From: Lignipirellula cremea
GTDB taxonomy: Bacteria; Planctomycetota; Planctomycetia; Pirellulales; Pirellulaceae
Length of the DNA stretch: 64,000 nt
NCBI RefSeq assembly: GCF_007751035.1
Contig: NZ_CP036433.1
Span: 7,111,001 to 7,175,000 of the forward strand
Direction of reading: 5' to 3'
Shown one piece after another: positions 42,972 to 51,980 of the stretch. The number at the start of each line of letters is the position of its first letter. Position 1 is the stretch's first letter. The translations under genes were made by a program, and so were the position numbers. The notes under the pieces are model-generated. The model saw only the letters and a list, made by a program, of their open reading frames with translations, was not told where the DNA came from and did not search any database.

Positions 42972-44353
42972 TCGAACAGCGGGAACGTTTCCGACTCCAC
43001 GTGCGCGGCTTGCATTAACTGCAGCAACGCCGCGGCGATCTCCGGGTGTTTGTCGGCGACGTCGGTCGTTTCGCCAATGTCGCTGGCCAGGTTGTACAGC
43101 TCCAGGGGAGCCTTGGGGTTTGCTTTCAGGTTGCGGCGGACCCCTTTCCAGTTCCCCTGGCGCACGGCCTGGCTGCGGCCTCGTTCGCCAAATTCCCAGT
43201 ACAGGTAGTCATGCTGCGGCTGCTGGTCGGCATTGCCGAGCAGCGTGGGAACCAGGCTCAAACCGTCGGTGTCGGCCGGGATGGTCGCACCGGCCAGCTC
43301 GCAGAACGTCGGCAGGATATCCCAGTGGGCGGAGATCAAAGCGGACGTACTTCCGGCGGCGATCTTGCCGGGCCAGCGGGCCAACAGCGGGGCGCGGATG
43401 CCGCCTTCGTACAGGTCCCGTTTGTGGCCGCGGAACGGACCGTTGGAGTTGAAGAATTCCGGATCATGGCCGCCTTCCTGGTGCGGGCCGTTGTCGGAAC
43501 TGAGCATGACGAGCGTCTTGTCGTCGATCTTCAGCTTCTCCAGCAGGGCCAGCAGCTCGCCGATCTGGGTGTCAAGATGTGTCATCATGCCGGCGAAAGC
43601 GGCGACCGGATTCTGCACTTGCGGTCCCGAGTAACGGCCAATGACATCTTCAAACTGCGGCCACTTTTTCCGGAAAGGAGCAGCGGCCGATTCGGGCGAG
43701 TGCATCGCCGCATGCGGTACGGTGACCGGCAGGTAGCAGAAGAAAGGGCGGTCGGCGTTGTCGCGAATGAACTGCAGGGCGGCCGCCATGATCAGATCCT
43801 GCGAGTACGTTTTGCCGTCGAGTTCGACCCGCTCCCGGTTGCTCCACAAATGCGTCGGATAGTAGCTGTGCGCCTGCCGCTGGCAGTTGTACCCGTAGAA
43901 CACGTCGAAGTGCTCGGCCGGATCCGACGGCGAGCCTGGCGCCCCCAGCCCCCATTTGCCGAACATGCCGGTCGTATAGCCGGCCTGGTGCAGCAGGCGG
44001 GGCAGGGTGACCGTGTCGGCCGGCATCGGCGCCTGGCCTTCGGGTTTGACTTCGCGGTTACCGCGGACGATCGTATGGCCCGTATGCTTGCCCGTCATCA
44101 GACTGCAGCGGGTCGGGGCGCAGACGGTGCTGCCGGAGTAATGGTCGGTAAAGCGCATCCCTTCTTTGGCCAGGCGGTCCATCTGCGGCGTCTGGAATTT
44201 CTCCTGACCGTAGCAGCTGAGGTCGCCATAGCCGGCGTCATCCAGCAGGATATAAACCAGGTTAGGACGCTCCTCGGCCGACGCGGAAACTCCCAGCATT
44301 ACAACCGTCGCCGCCAGCAGCCAGGCGCGCGCTGCGGTAAACCAGACTCGCAT
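42968..44353 (-). CDS. Sulfatase (arylsulfatase family)
   Basis: A 461-residue secreted sulfatase with signal peptide (MRVWFTAARAWLLAATVVMLGVSASA). The metal-binding NLVYILLDDAGYGDLSCYG and the catalytic signature VCAPTRCSLMTGKH are present; the key residue Cys is followed by A-P-T-R, the threonine variant of C-x-P-S-R, which is common in planctomycetes. MFGKWGLG and SSDNGPHQEGG also match the fold. The substrate is probably a sulfated polysaccharide or aromatic sulfate; specificity cannot be read from sequence. The start at 44353 is chosen over a TTG at 44401 because it opens the signal peptide. Its stop codon lies inside the right end of a MITE-like element. Confidence 0.92.
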   Translation of the reverse strand: MRVWFTAARAWLLAATVVMLGVSASAEERPNLVYILLDDAGYGDLSCYGQEKFQTPQMDRLAKEGMRFTDHYSGSTVCAPTRCSLMTGKHTGHTIVRGNREVKPEGQAPMPADTVTLPRLLHQAGYTTGMFGKWGLGAPGSPSDPAEHFDVFYGYNCQRQAHSYYPTHLWSNRERVELDGKTYSQDLIMAAALQFIRDNADRPFFCYLPVTVPHAAMHSPESAAAPFRKKWPQFEDVIGRYSGPQVQNPVAAFAGMMTHLDTQIGELLALLEKLKIDDKTLVMLSSDNGPHQEGGHDPEFFNSNGPFRGHKRDLYEGGIRAPLLARWPGKIAAGSTSALISAHWDILPTFCELAGATIPADTDGLSLVPTLLGNADQQPQHDYLYWEFGERGRSQAVRQGNWKGVRRNLKANPKAPLELYNLASDIGETTDVADKHPEIAAALLQLMQAAHVESETFPLFD

Positions 44354-44638
44354 ACAATCACTCACGTTCTTCAGCAGGAAACAACTCGCAGCACAGGGCA
44401 AGCCAGCGCCCTCGCCGACCAGCAGGCTTATTCACTCGGCAGGGCGACCAGCTCCTATCTTACCAAGCGGGCCGCCAGGATACCGCTCGAAAACTGAGCG
44501 AACCGGCAGAGCCCAGATAGCCGGGAAGGAACGGAGTCGCCTGCATCGGCGTTGCTCCCAAAAAGCATTGAAGGGCGCCATCCATTGCTTGGCCCACACT
44601 AGCAAAGTTTGGGTGGGCCCATTTTCACCGGTTACGTT

Positions 44639-45157
44639 CTAGTCTGATGGCCGAAAGACATAGGGGACCGAAAGGATTTCATCACCGATAACTGATTTCG
44701 GGAGAGGCGATCTGCCATTCAAGACGGAAAGCAGGAACTGCAAAAACCCCATCTCGACAGGGAAGCAGCCTTCTTCCCGATCATGGTACACGATTGACCA
44801 TGAATCAGGTTCTCCCTTGGTATACCAGGCAATCATATCCACGTCACCATATGAGCAAAACGGGAATAGTCCTGGCGACTCCGGAAATAAGGAATACGGG
44901 ACCTCTCTTCCCATCTCGGCCCAGCTCTCATAGTAACGAACCAAAATGCGCAAGCGTGATCGAGGGGATTCAAACGCAAATGGGCTTTCAAAATCGAAAT
45001 ACGAGCAAAGTACACCTTCCCCATAGCGCTCGATGAATTGTTTGTAGTCGGAGGGAAGGTCGATTCCCAAGTCAGACACAATAGCCGCCCAATCTCCCGT
45101 TGAATGCACCGGGTTCCTAGGTGGAGGCACCAAATTGAGCAATTCGTCTATAAGCAT
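44639..45157 (-). CDS. SMI1/KNR4 (SUKH) family protein
   Basis: A 172-residue cytoplasmic protein with the SMI1/KNR4 signatures: LPSDYKQFIERYGEG (family pattern LPxxYxxFLxxxxGG) and CSYGDVDMIAWYTKG, followed by WSIVYHDREEGCF. In bacteria this superfamily often supplies immunity proteins against polymorphic or contact-dependent toxins. No toxin gene is adjacent, so an immunity role is only possible. The DNA is clearly lower in GC than its neighbours, which suggests separate acquisition. It starts 6 bp downstream of the BioF-type gene stop on the same strand, so it may be read from that transcript. Confidence 0.88.
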   Translation of the reverse strand: MLIDELLNLVPPPRNPVHSTGDWAAIVSDLGIDLPSDYKQFIERYGEGVLCSYFDFESPFAFESPRSRLRILVRYYESWAEMGREVPYSLFPESPGLFPFCSYGDVDMIAWYTKGEPDSWSIVYHDREEGCFPVEMGFLQFLLSVLNGRSPLPKSVIGDEILSVPYVFRPSD

Positions 45158-45163
45158 GGTTAG

Positions 45164-46363
45164 CTATCGGGGGCGCAGCGGCTTGAGGACGTCGACCAGC
45201 TGCGCTAGCGATTCGGCCGAGTGGCCATAGCTAAGGCTGATACGCAGCAACGATTCGCCGGCGGGGACGGTCGGGGGACGGATGCCGGGCACGAACAGCC
45301 CGGCGTCGGCTAGTTGCTGGTGCAGTTGCATGGTGGTGTTCGGATCGCCGACGATCAGCGGCAGAATCTGGCTGGTCGAGCCGCCCGTATTCCAGCCTTC
45401 GGCCTGCAGCGTTTGCCGTAGCGTGTCCGCCCGTTCCAGCAGCAGCTGGCGTCTTTGCGGTTCGTCGCGAACAATATCCAGGGCCGCCAGGGAGGCGGCG
45501 GCCGTAGCTTCCGGCGCCGCGGTGGAGAAGACGAAGGTGCGGGCCCGATTGGCGAGCCAGTCGATCAGCCGCTGTTCGCCCGCGACAAAGCCGCCCACCG
45601 AACCGAGCGCTTTGCTGAGCGTGCCGACGCGAATGTGGGCCGGGTGCTCGGCCTGGAGAAATTCGGCGACGCCGCGTCCCTCGGCTCCGAACACGCCGGT
45701 CGCATGGGCTTCATCCAGCAGCAGCATGGCGCCGTACCGCTCCGCCAGCTCCGCAATCGCCGGCAGCGGAGCCAGATCGCCATCCATACTGAACAGGGAA
45801 TCGGTCGCGATCAGCAGCCGGGGGCGAGTCGGAGAACCCGGAAGAGCCAGACCGGCGGACGCCGCCTGCAGGCGTCTGGCCAGATCGTCGGCGTCGGCGT
45901 GATGATAGATTTCGATCCGGGCGCCCGAGAGACGGCAGCCATCGATGATGCTGGCGTGATTTTTGGCGTCGCTGAAGATCAGATCGCCGCGACCGACGAG
46001 CGCGGTAATGGCGCCCACATTGGCGGCAAAGCCGGACGGGAACAGCAGCGCCGCCTCAGTTTTTTCGAGGGCGGCCAGTCGCTTTTCCAGCAGCGCATGC
46101 AGGGCGGCTCGTCCCGTGACAAGCGGGCTGGCCCCGGCTCCCCAGCCTTGGTTCTGGCAAACGTCTTGCACGGCCTGGGCCAAACGCGGATCGTTCGCCA
46201 GGGCCAGATAGTCGTTGGCGCCAAAGTTGATGCAGGTACGGCCGGCGACCTGGACGCGGTCCGCCGTTTGCGGAGTCGTACGCTCCACCAGCCGCCGTTG
46301 CAGGTTTTGGGCTGCAAGGTTCGCAAGCGCAGGATCGATCCAGTCCAGCGGGTCGTACGGCAC
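45164..46363 (-). CDS. BioF/Kbl-type PLP-dependent acyl-CoA transferase (8-amino-7-oxononanoate synthase-like)
   Basis: A 399-residue alpha-oxoamine synthase. It uses PLP to join an amino acid with an acyl-CoA; BioF itself makes 8-amino-7-oxononanoate from L-alanine and pimeloyl-CoA (or ACP) for biotin. Motifs: CINFGANDYLALANDPRL near the N terminus, DSLFSMDGDLAPL, LLLDEAHATGVFG (binds the ring and phosphate) and GTLSKALGSVGGFVAG, where the lysine forms the Schiff base. Length and order fit BioF best, but Kbl and serine palmitoyltransferase look alike, and no other biotin gene is in the window. It may form an operon with the SMI1/KNR4 gene 6 bp downstream. Confidence 0.88.
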   Translation of the reverse strand: MPYDPLDWIDPALANLAAQNLQRRLVERTTPQTADRVQVAGRTCINFGANDYLALANDPRLAQAVQDVCQNQGWGAGASPLVTGRAALHALLEKRLAALEKTEAALLFPSGFAANVGAITALVGRGDLIFSDAKNHASIIDGCRLSGARIEIYHHADADDLARRLQAASAGLALPGSPTRPRLLIATDSLFSMDGDLAPLPAIAELAERYGAMLLLDEAHATGVFGAEGRGVAEFLQAEHPAHIRVGTLSKALGSVGGFVAGEQRLIDWLANRARTFVFSTAAPEATAAASLAALDIVRDEPQRRQLLLERADTLRQTLQAEGWNTGGSTSQILPLIVGDPNTTMQLHQQLADAGLFVPGIRPPTVPAGESLLRISLSYGHSAESLAQLVDVLKPLRPR

Positions 46364-46466
46364 AGGCGTCTACCCGGATTTCTATCCTGGGGAGGGAAGG
46401 GAAAACACGGCGAACGGAACGCCAGTGTACCCAGGCGCCAGGAGGAATCCCACCAGCCGTCGAGCA

Positions 46467-46646
46467 ACGCCGGACAGTCGACTTTCACTAGTTGAAAGAA
46501 CGCGATCTTTCGCGGAGCGAAAGTCGACTTTCTGCGCCTGCTTTTTCGCAAAACGATCAAACCAAAATCGACGGCAATTACCCTGTCGCTTTGCCTGCTA
46601 ATGACCGCTCGCCCCGGTCGACCGTCTTTCGCGAGGCGAAAGACGG
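46467..46646. repeat. Dispersed repeat R1, copy C with an added hairpin
   Basis: ACGCCGGACAGTCGACTTTCACTAG opens the copy. The hairpin CTTTCGCGGAGCGAAAG (46508-46524) overlaps the core GAAAGTCGACTTTC (46520-46533). At 46622-46646 a perfect 11-bp hairpin CCGTCTTTCGC/GCGAAAGACGG follows. It occupies most of the gap between the BioF-type gene and a small lipoprotein gene. Confidence 0.65.
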
Positions 46647-46705
46647 AGCATCCTGGGGCATGGAACAACAGGTACGATGGCAAGCAGTCGCTGTGGCGAG
46701 CCGGC

Positions 46706-46924
46706 TTAGATCACGCCGCCATGGACGCGGAAGGGCGTCATGTGGTCAGGCTGATCGAGGAACCAGATGCGTTCCCATTCGTTCAGGAAGCTGCGCAGAT
46801 CTTCCGAGGTGAAGATCAACTGGCGGGTACGGCGAACCGGATCGCCCGAGTAAATCGGCAGGAAGCACCCCGTATTCGTCGTCAAGACGATACCCAGCAG
46901 CAGGGCGATTAGCATTCGACGCAT
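46706..46924 (-). CDS. Small lipoprotein
   Basis: A 72-residue protein with signal peptide MRRMLIALLLGIVLTTNTGC, whose T-N-T-G-C end acts as a lipobox. The short mature part (FLPIYSGDPVRRTRQLIFTSEDLRSFLNEWERIWFLDQPDHMTP) has no recognised domain. The start at 46924 is strongly supported by GGAGGAG; an earlier in-frame start at 46969 has none. It lies 109 bp downstream of the HU gene on the same strand. Function unknown; an envelope role follows only from the lipobox. Confidence 0.8.
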   Translation of the reverse strand: MRRMLIALLLGIVLTTNTGCFLPIYSGDPVRRTRQLIFTSEDLRSFLNEWERIWFLDQPDHMTPFRVHGGVI

Positions 46925-47033
46925 GATACTCCTCCGTGAGTTTCGTCGAGGCTGCAGAAAAGCGGCCATTTCTACGACGAATTGATGAGTGCAATCCTTG
47001 GGGTAGCTTCAGCTTGCAAGCCCTGGCGACCGT

Positions 47034-47588
47034 TCAGGCGCCCGGACTAGGTTCGTTCTCTTCAAAGGTTCGCGGTCCTTCGTTTCCTTCCGAAGTCGGG
47101 GGCAAGCCCGATAAACCGCTACCTGGTTGATTTGGATGGTGGTTGGCGTCGCCGCTGGGAGGCGATGCCGGCGGAACCTGGGGCCCCGGGTTTTCGGCCG
47201 CGCGGGCTGCGTCGGTCGATCCTGCCGGGGAGCTGGTCGGTTCCGTTTTCGGTGGTTCTCGTTGTTCTTCCTGGGTGCGTCGTTCGGCCGCCTGGGCGGC
47301 TTCGGACTCTTCAAGTTGCCGCACGCGTTCTTCCATCGTTTTGCCCGGCTTGAAGGTTACGACGTACTTTTCAGCCACGTCGACACGTTCACCGGTGCGA
47401 GGATTTCGCGCTTTACGGGCGGCTCGCTTTTTGACTTCAAACACCCCGAAATTTCGTAACTCAATGCGACGCTCTTCTACCAAGGCTTCGATAATCGCGT
47501 CGAACGTCAGCTGAACGATCTCTTTCGTTTTCAGTTGCGTTAAACCGATTTCCTCTGAAATCGTTTTGACGATCTCTTTTTTGGTCAC
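47034..47588 (-). CDS. HU/IHF-family DNA-binding protein with a long Pro/Glu-rich tail
   Basis: A 184-residue nucleoid protein. The first 95 residues are a complete HU/IHF domain ([64 protein letters not shown]), including the NPRTG tip of the DNA-binding arm. The remaining 90 residues are a Pro/Glu/Ser/Ala-rich, probably disordered tail that is absent from typical 90-residue HU proteins. HU dimers bend and compact DNA; the tail may mediate protein contacts (inference). A near-consensus promoter lies at 47652-47680. This is close to ftsK, and both act on the nucleoid, but they are not obviously in one operon. Confidence 0.92.
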   Translation of the reverse strand: MTKKEIVKTISEEIGLTQLKTKEIVQLTFDAIIEALVEERRIELRNFGVFEVKKRAARKARNPRTGERVDVAEKYVVTFKPGKTMEERVRQLEESEAAQAAERRTQEEQREPPKTEPTSSPAGSTDAARAAENPGPQVPPASPPSGDANHHPNQPGSGLSGLPPTSEGNEGPRTFEENEPSPGA

Positions 47589-47651
47589 GACTTGAATTCC
47601 TGTGGCTAAGGGGCGAACGAAGGGTCGTCACCGAGCTCCGACATCGTTCCA

Positions 47652-47680
47652 AGTGTAAATACCACAAGCATTAAAGTCAA
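47652..47680 (-). promoter_or_regulatory. Near-consensus sigma-70-type promoter for the HU gene
   Basis: On the minus strand TTGACT (47675-47680) is followed after 17 bases by TACACT (47652-47657). The first HU codon lies 63 bases downstream. It is one of only two convincing consensus-like promoters seen in the window. Confidence 0.6.
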
Positions 47681-47889
47681 GCAAACTGAGTCGCAAGGAC
47701 GTTGGGTCCTCAGGGCAAATGCCCCCTGGTCGCAGGGAACGCTGCGGCCAGTTGATTCCCCTAAACTTCTACCAGAAAGGAACTTACAGTGATTTTCACC
47801 CGCACGATCCGGGCTGCAAGCCGTAACTCCAGGAATCTCAAGGAGTAACGTCTAGACAGCCAACAGCCGAACCCAAGTCCAGCCGCCTG

Positions 47890-48010
47890 TTAGTAAGTGA
47901 TATCGTCGTTGTAATCGCTAGACTTCAACTGAAACAGAAAATCGTCAAAGTTTTCCACCCCTCGTGCTGCGTCAAAACGAGGAATCAGGGCGGGGCCGCA
48001 GTGGATTTGG
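47890..48010 (-). pseudogene. Short coding-like remnant
   Basis: The minus-strand frame reads GQIHCGPALIPRFDAARGVE then NFDDFLFQLKSSDYNDDITY and a stop at 47890-47892. It is bounded upstream by a TGA, and a possible GTG start precedes ENFDDF. The amino acid composition looks coding, but the frame is too short to be a known gene and could be a remnant of a disrupted one. Confidence 0.25.
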
Positions 48011-48116
48011 CCTCAGATCCGTTCGGCATCGCTAAAGAAAAGCACTTGTGGCCAGGTCCACTTCCCTTGAAGGAACTAGTGACGTACCCCTTGGACCTGT
48101 CGGCAGCCCCCCCCGA

Positions 48117-50720
48117 TCAGGAGACGGCTTTGGAGTTGCGACGGCGGCTGGGGGCTTCGTCGGCGCCGAAATCGTCGTCGTCCTCGTGGTCCTCATTCTC
48201 TAATTCCTCGTCCGCGCTGGAGGCCGGATCGTCGCCGCTGGGCTCCATGCCTTGCATCCGTTCCCAGTCGGCAATGCTGATGATGACTTCGCGGGCCTGG
48301 GAGCCGTTGTATTCGCCCACGATCCGGTCTTCGGCCATGAAGTCGATCAGCCGGGCGGCCCGACCGTAGCCGATCGCCAGGTTCCGCTGCAGCAGGGAGA
48401 CGCTGCCGCGGCCCTCGCGGACGACGATATCGACGGCCGCTTCGTACAGATCATCACGATTCTTCAAGGCGCCCGGTTCGACTTCGTCTCCTTCTTCGAC
48501 CTTCAGGTTGACCAGTTCCTTCACAAAGTTCTGCTCGCCCGTGCTGACAAAGGCGGTAACCTTGTTGATTTCTTCGTCGCTCAGGTAGGTTCCCTGTCCG
48601 CGGAGCAGGGTGCTGGTGCCTGGGCCGAGGAAGAGCATATCGCCGTTGCCCAGCAGCTTGTCGGCTCCGTTTTCATCCAGCACCACGCGGCTATCGGTCC
48701 GGCTGGCCACCTGGAAGGAAAGGCGGGCCGGCAAGTTGGATTTGATCAAACCGGTGATAACATCGACGGTCGGTTTCTGGGTGGCGAGGATCAGGTGGAT
48801 GCCCACCGCCCGGCTCTTCTGGGCGAGGCGGATAATATGCTGCTCCACCTCTTTACCGCATTGCATCATCAGGTCGGCCATTTCGTCGGCGACAATCACA
48901 ATGTAGGGCAAATGGGTCGGGATGTTCTTTTTCTGCTCTTCATCCTCGGGCTGCAGGCGATCCATGAGTTCTTCGTCGCCCAGCTGGTTGTAGCCGGCGA
49001 TATGGCGCACGCCGGCCTTGGCCAGCAGCGAGTAGCGTTCCTCCATTTTATCGACCGCCCAGGCCAGAATCGCTTCGGCCTTTTTCATATCGGTCACCAC
49101 CGGATGCATCAGGTGGGGGAGCCGGCCGTAGCCGCTGAGTTCCACCATTTTGGGGTCGATCATCAGCATCCGCACTTCGTCGGGCCGGCGAGTCATCAGG
49201 ATGGAAGTAATGATCGCGTTCAAGCAGACGCTTTTACCCGTACCGGTACGACCGGCGATCAGCAGGTGGGGCAGCGTCGACAGGTCGGCGACCAGCGAGT
49301 TGCCGGAGACGTCTTTCCCCAGGAACAGCGGGATCCGCATTTTCTGCAGCTGGTTCGACGATTCTTCCATCACCTCCCGTAAACGGACCGCCACGCGGGT
49401 TTCGTTCGGCACTTCAATGCCGACGGTGTTCTTGCCGGGGATCGGCGCCACAATACGCACGCTGGGCACGCGGAGGGCGATCGCCAGATCATCGGCCAGG
49501 CCGGTGATCTTCGAAAGCCGCAGCCCCGCCTCCAGCGAGACTTCGTACTGGGCGATCACGGGACCCGTTTCAATTTCAACCACTTTCACGCTAAAGCCGA
49601 ATTCAGCGAACGTCTTTTCCAGGATCTTTGCCTTGGCCAGCACTTCGATTTCCTGCGTGGCAAAGTCCACGTCTTCGCTTTCTTCCAGCAGGTTGAGCGA
49701 AGGCAACTGATAGTTGGCGGCCGTATTCACTTTGTCGGCGTCGTCCATGTTGTCGAGCACCTGCTCAAACGCCGACTGCTGCTTCTTCTTGATTTTGAAG
49801 TGCGGACCGCCGGTGATCTCTTGCGCGGCGGTCGCTTTTTGCTTCTTCGACGGCTTGGCCTTCATCACGACCAGCGGTTCGTCGATTTCGTCTTCGAACT
49901 CCTCCTGCAGTTCCGGTTCTGCCGGCAAGACTTCCGCCACAGGCACGACGGCCGCTTTCTTGGCGGGCAGGGTCACGTGCGGCGGCGAGGCGATCGGATG
50001 CGAGAAGGCCGGAGCAGCCAGGTCGTCGCTGCCGCGCTTGCCGCCCATTCTGACGGCCGGTTCGTTCGGATCGCGAACGCGGCGACTGCCAATCAGTTTC
50101 CAGCCGCGAGCCTTCACCTGCTTCGAGGCCGACAACCCCACCAGCACGGCGATGCGTCCACAGTAATGGGCCATGCGGATCATGGCGTAATCGGTCGCCA
50201 GGAACAGCCCCGCCACCGTCACTCCCAGGGCCAGGATCACGGCGCCCGCCGTAGCGAACTGCGTTTCCAGCAGGGCCCGTCCAATTGCACCCAGATAACC
50301 GCCGCCGCCAATCACCGGACCAGGCGACACGCCGGCCAGCAGCAACCCGGCCAGCGTGGCCATGCCAAAGAGCGAGGCCGTCCAGCCAAACAGACGCAGC
50401 GTCGGCGCTCCGATATCCTGGCGTCGCAGCAACAGAAAATCGACCGCCGCCAGCGAAGCGACCAGATAATAAGCTCCCAGGCCAAAACCCGAGAACATCA
50501 GATCGGCAGCCAAGGCGCCCCAGGGACCGCAGGCGTTGACCGCGCGCTCGGCCGCCGGATAAACGAGCGTGTCGGGCTGATAGACCATCGACAACGGAGC
50601 GGGCAGCGGCCCGACCGGATCGGCCGGATTATAGGTCGCCAGCGCGGCGCCCAGGAACACGGTCAGGGCCAACAGCGCGATCGCGAACAGATCGTGGGTG
50701 AGGTTTCGGTTTTCAAGCAT
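48117..50720 (-). CDS. ftsK: FtsK/SpoIIIE-family DNA translocase
   Basis: An 867-residue membrane-anchored DNA motor that clears the chromosome terminus at the division septum. Four hydrophobic segments occupy residues about 10-190, then a basic linker, the alpha/beta motor domain and a C-terminal winged-helix gamma domain (about 770-830: DDLYEAAVDIVVREGRGSVSLLQRNL). The Walker A is GRTGTGKS near residue 490 and the Walker B IVIVADEMADL near 610. An acidic tail (DEELENEDHEDDDDF) ends the protein. Planctomycetes lack FtsZ, so the partner of this translocase at division is unclear. Confidence 0.95.
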   Translation of the reverse strand: MLENRNLTHDLFAIALLALTVFLGAALATYNPADPVGPLPAPLSMVYQPDTLVYPAAERAVNACGPWGALAADLMFSGFGLGAYYLVASLAAVDFLLLRRQDIGAPTLRLFGWTASLFGMATLAGLLLAGVSPGPVIGGGGYLGAIGRALLETQFATAGAVILALGVTVAGLFLATDYAMIRMAHYCGRIAVLVGLSASKQVKARGWKLIGSRRVRDPNEPAVRMGGKRGSDDLAAPAFSHPIASPPHVTLPAKKAAVVPVAEVLPAEPELQEEFEDEIDEPLVVMKAKPSKKQKATAAQEITGGPHFKIKKKQQSAFEQVLDNMDDADKVNTAANYQLPSLNLLEESEDVDFATQEIEVLAKAKILEKTFAEFGFSVKVVEIETGPVIAQYEVSLEAGLRLSKITGLADDLAIALRVPSVRIVAPIPGKNTVGIEVPNETRVAVRLREVMEESSNQLQKMRIPLFLGKDVSGNSLVADLSTLPHLLIAGRTGTGKSVCLNAIITSILMTRRPDEVRMLMIDPKMVELSGYGRLPHLMHPVVTDMKKAEAILAWAVDKMEERYSLLAKAGVRHIAGYNQLGDEELMDRLQPEDEEQKKNIPTHLPYIVIVADEMADLMMQCGKEVEQHIIRLAQKSRAVGIHLILATQKPTVDVITGLIKSNLPARLSFQVASRTDSRVVLDENGADKLLGNGDMLFLGPGTSTLLRGQGTYLSDEEINKVTAFVSTGEQNFVKELVNLKVEEGDEVEPGALKNRDDLYEAAVDIVVREGRGSVSLLQRNLAIGYGRAARLIDFMAEDRIVGEYNGSQAREVIISIADWERMQGMEPSGDDPASSADEELENEDHEDDDDFGADEAPSRRRNSKAVS

Positions 50721-51393
50721 GTGACGCGCAGCATCTGCAGAAATGTTCCGGCGGTAAACCTCGGGCGCCGGAAAGCCGTGGGCGCGTCCATGCCCAACCC
50801 AATCCCTAATCCAATGTTTCGTGAGCGGAGTGCTCAGTATGGTCTTCGGCGATTGTCGTTCGCCGTCGCCAGTTTCCTGCAGGGCGCCGGCGTGGTTTGC
50901 GCCGCCCTGAGATCAGGTGCGTTCGTCGCGGTGGGAATAATCGGAAGGACGAAACGGCAAGCGAGAGCATCGACCGTGAACCGTAGCCTGCAGCTAACCG
51001 GCCGGTCGGAAAATTTTCCGCTCCCGCCTGAATTACGGACCCCAGCGGCAAACGGTTCTAACGATCCTTCCCGCTGTATCGCGTCCGCCCTCACAGCCGG
51101 CAATTCCCGCAGTGTTCCGGCGTGCCAGAGAAAAACAGCATGAGCGCAGAAAAAGTCGTGTGTGACGCCAGGGAACGCGCGGTGAAAGACGGTCGCAGCC
51201 GAGCGACGGCGGTCGTTGAATGCGTCGTTGTGCGAGAAAGCAGACGCCGGAAAGTCGACTTTCACGCCGTGAACGGTCGCCTGCTTCTGTGGAGGAAAAA
51301 CCACTGTCCGGGGCGTGCGACGAAAGCATCGCGTAACACAGGACGACGATATGGGTGCGTCCTCATCCCTGGGCGAGAAGCCTGCCGGCACTC
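50721..51393. other. Long intergenic region carrying repeat R1, copy D
   Basis: These 673 bases lie between the zinc-ribbon membrane gene and ftsK, both on the minus strand, so the ftsK promoter should be here. Overlapping short ORFs exist on both strands, but none has a ribosome-binding site and a recognisable product. The R1 repeat is at about 51230-51300. Confidence 0.4.
51230..51300. repeat. Dispersed repeat R1, copy D
   Basis: The palindromic core GAAAGTCGACTTTC (51250-51263) lies in GCAGACGCCGGAAAGTCGAC and is followed by ACGCCGTGAACGGTCGCCTGC. The left flank (GCAGACGCCGG) is the reverse complement of the right flank of copy F at 63138-63148. Confidence 0.65.
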
Positions 51394-51852
51394 CTACTGC
51401 GGCCGCAGATGCTCAAACGCCTGCAGCAGCGGGCGGACGCCGATGTCGACGAAGTACCAGGTGATGACCAGCGGCAGAATCGCCGTCAGGGCAAAGTAAA
51501 GGCCCGTGATGATGTACTTGGCCGTCGACGAGAACGCCGGACTGAACCAGAGCAGCGGCAAGCCCAGCGGCCCCACGCACAGCAGCATTCCCAACACGGC
51601 CGGCCGGTTTTTGGCCAGCGCCAGCAGCGGTCCGTTCAATGCCAACGGCCGCGGCGGCAACGCCGGAGTCGGCGCCGGCGGCGGGACCAGCCCGGTAAAG
51701 GGAGCCCGCTCTGTCAGCGCCCCCGCAGCACGCAAAGAGGGCAGATCGCTGGCGGGAACCGGAGCCTCCGCGCCGCACTGGCTGCAGTAACGATCGCCGG
51801 GGCGCATGCCGGGGCAGCCACAGGAAGGCGAAGTGATGAGCGTTTGATTCAT
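51394..51852 (-). CDS. Zinc-ribbon protein with two membrane segments
   Basis: A 152-residue membrane protein. The N terminus has a C4 zinc-ribbon-like motif (SPSCGCPGMRPGDRYCSQCGAE), then a Pro-rich linker (LVPPPAPTPALPPRPLAL) and two hydrophobic segments (VLGMLLCVGPLGLPLLWF and KYIITGLYFALTAILPLVITWYF). This small zinc ribbon plus membrane hairpin build is frequent in planctomycetes, and the function is unknown. The start at 51852 opens the zinc-ribbon; the frame is open to 51966. It is divergent from the metallophosphoesterase gene. Confidence 0.75.
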   Translation of the reverse strand: MNQTLITSPSCGCPGMRPGDRYCSQCGAEAPVPASDLPSLRAAGALTERAPFTGLVPPPAPTPALPPRPLALNGPLLALAKNRPAVLGMLLCVGPLGLPLLWFSPAFSSTAKYIITGLYFALTAILPLVITWYFVDIGVRPLLQAFEHLRPQ

Positions 51853-51980
51853 GCGACCGGGTGGTATACTGGGCGAAAAATTTGTACGGGGGTCCCTCGC
51901 AAGGATAGCTTGCAATTGGGAGGGACGTCGCCGCTTTTTCTCACGGTCGCTCTGCCGGCCATCCACCCTGGGAGACTTCC

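Larger units (their letters stand above)
47589..48116. other. Intergenic region between ftsK and the HU gene
   Basis: This 528-bp region holds the HU promoter (47652-47680) and a short minus-strand coding-like remnant (47890-48010). It also has the hairpin CCTCGT/ACGAGG near 47961-47983. No full gene is supported. Confidence 0.45.

Noticed and set aside
48252-49382. A 376-codon plus-strand frame inside ftsK
   Set aside because: Opposite strand of the conserved FtsK motor domain; no ribosome-binding site and no recognisable product.
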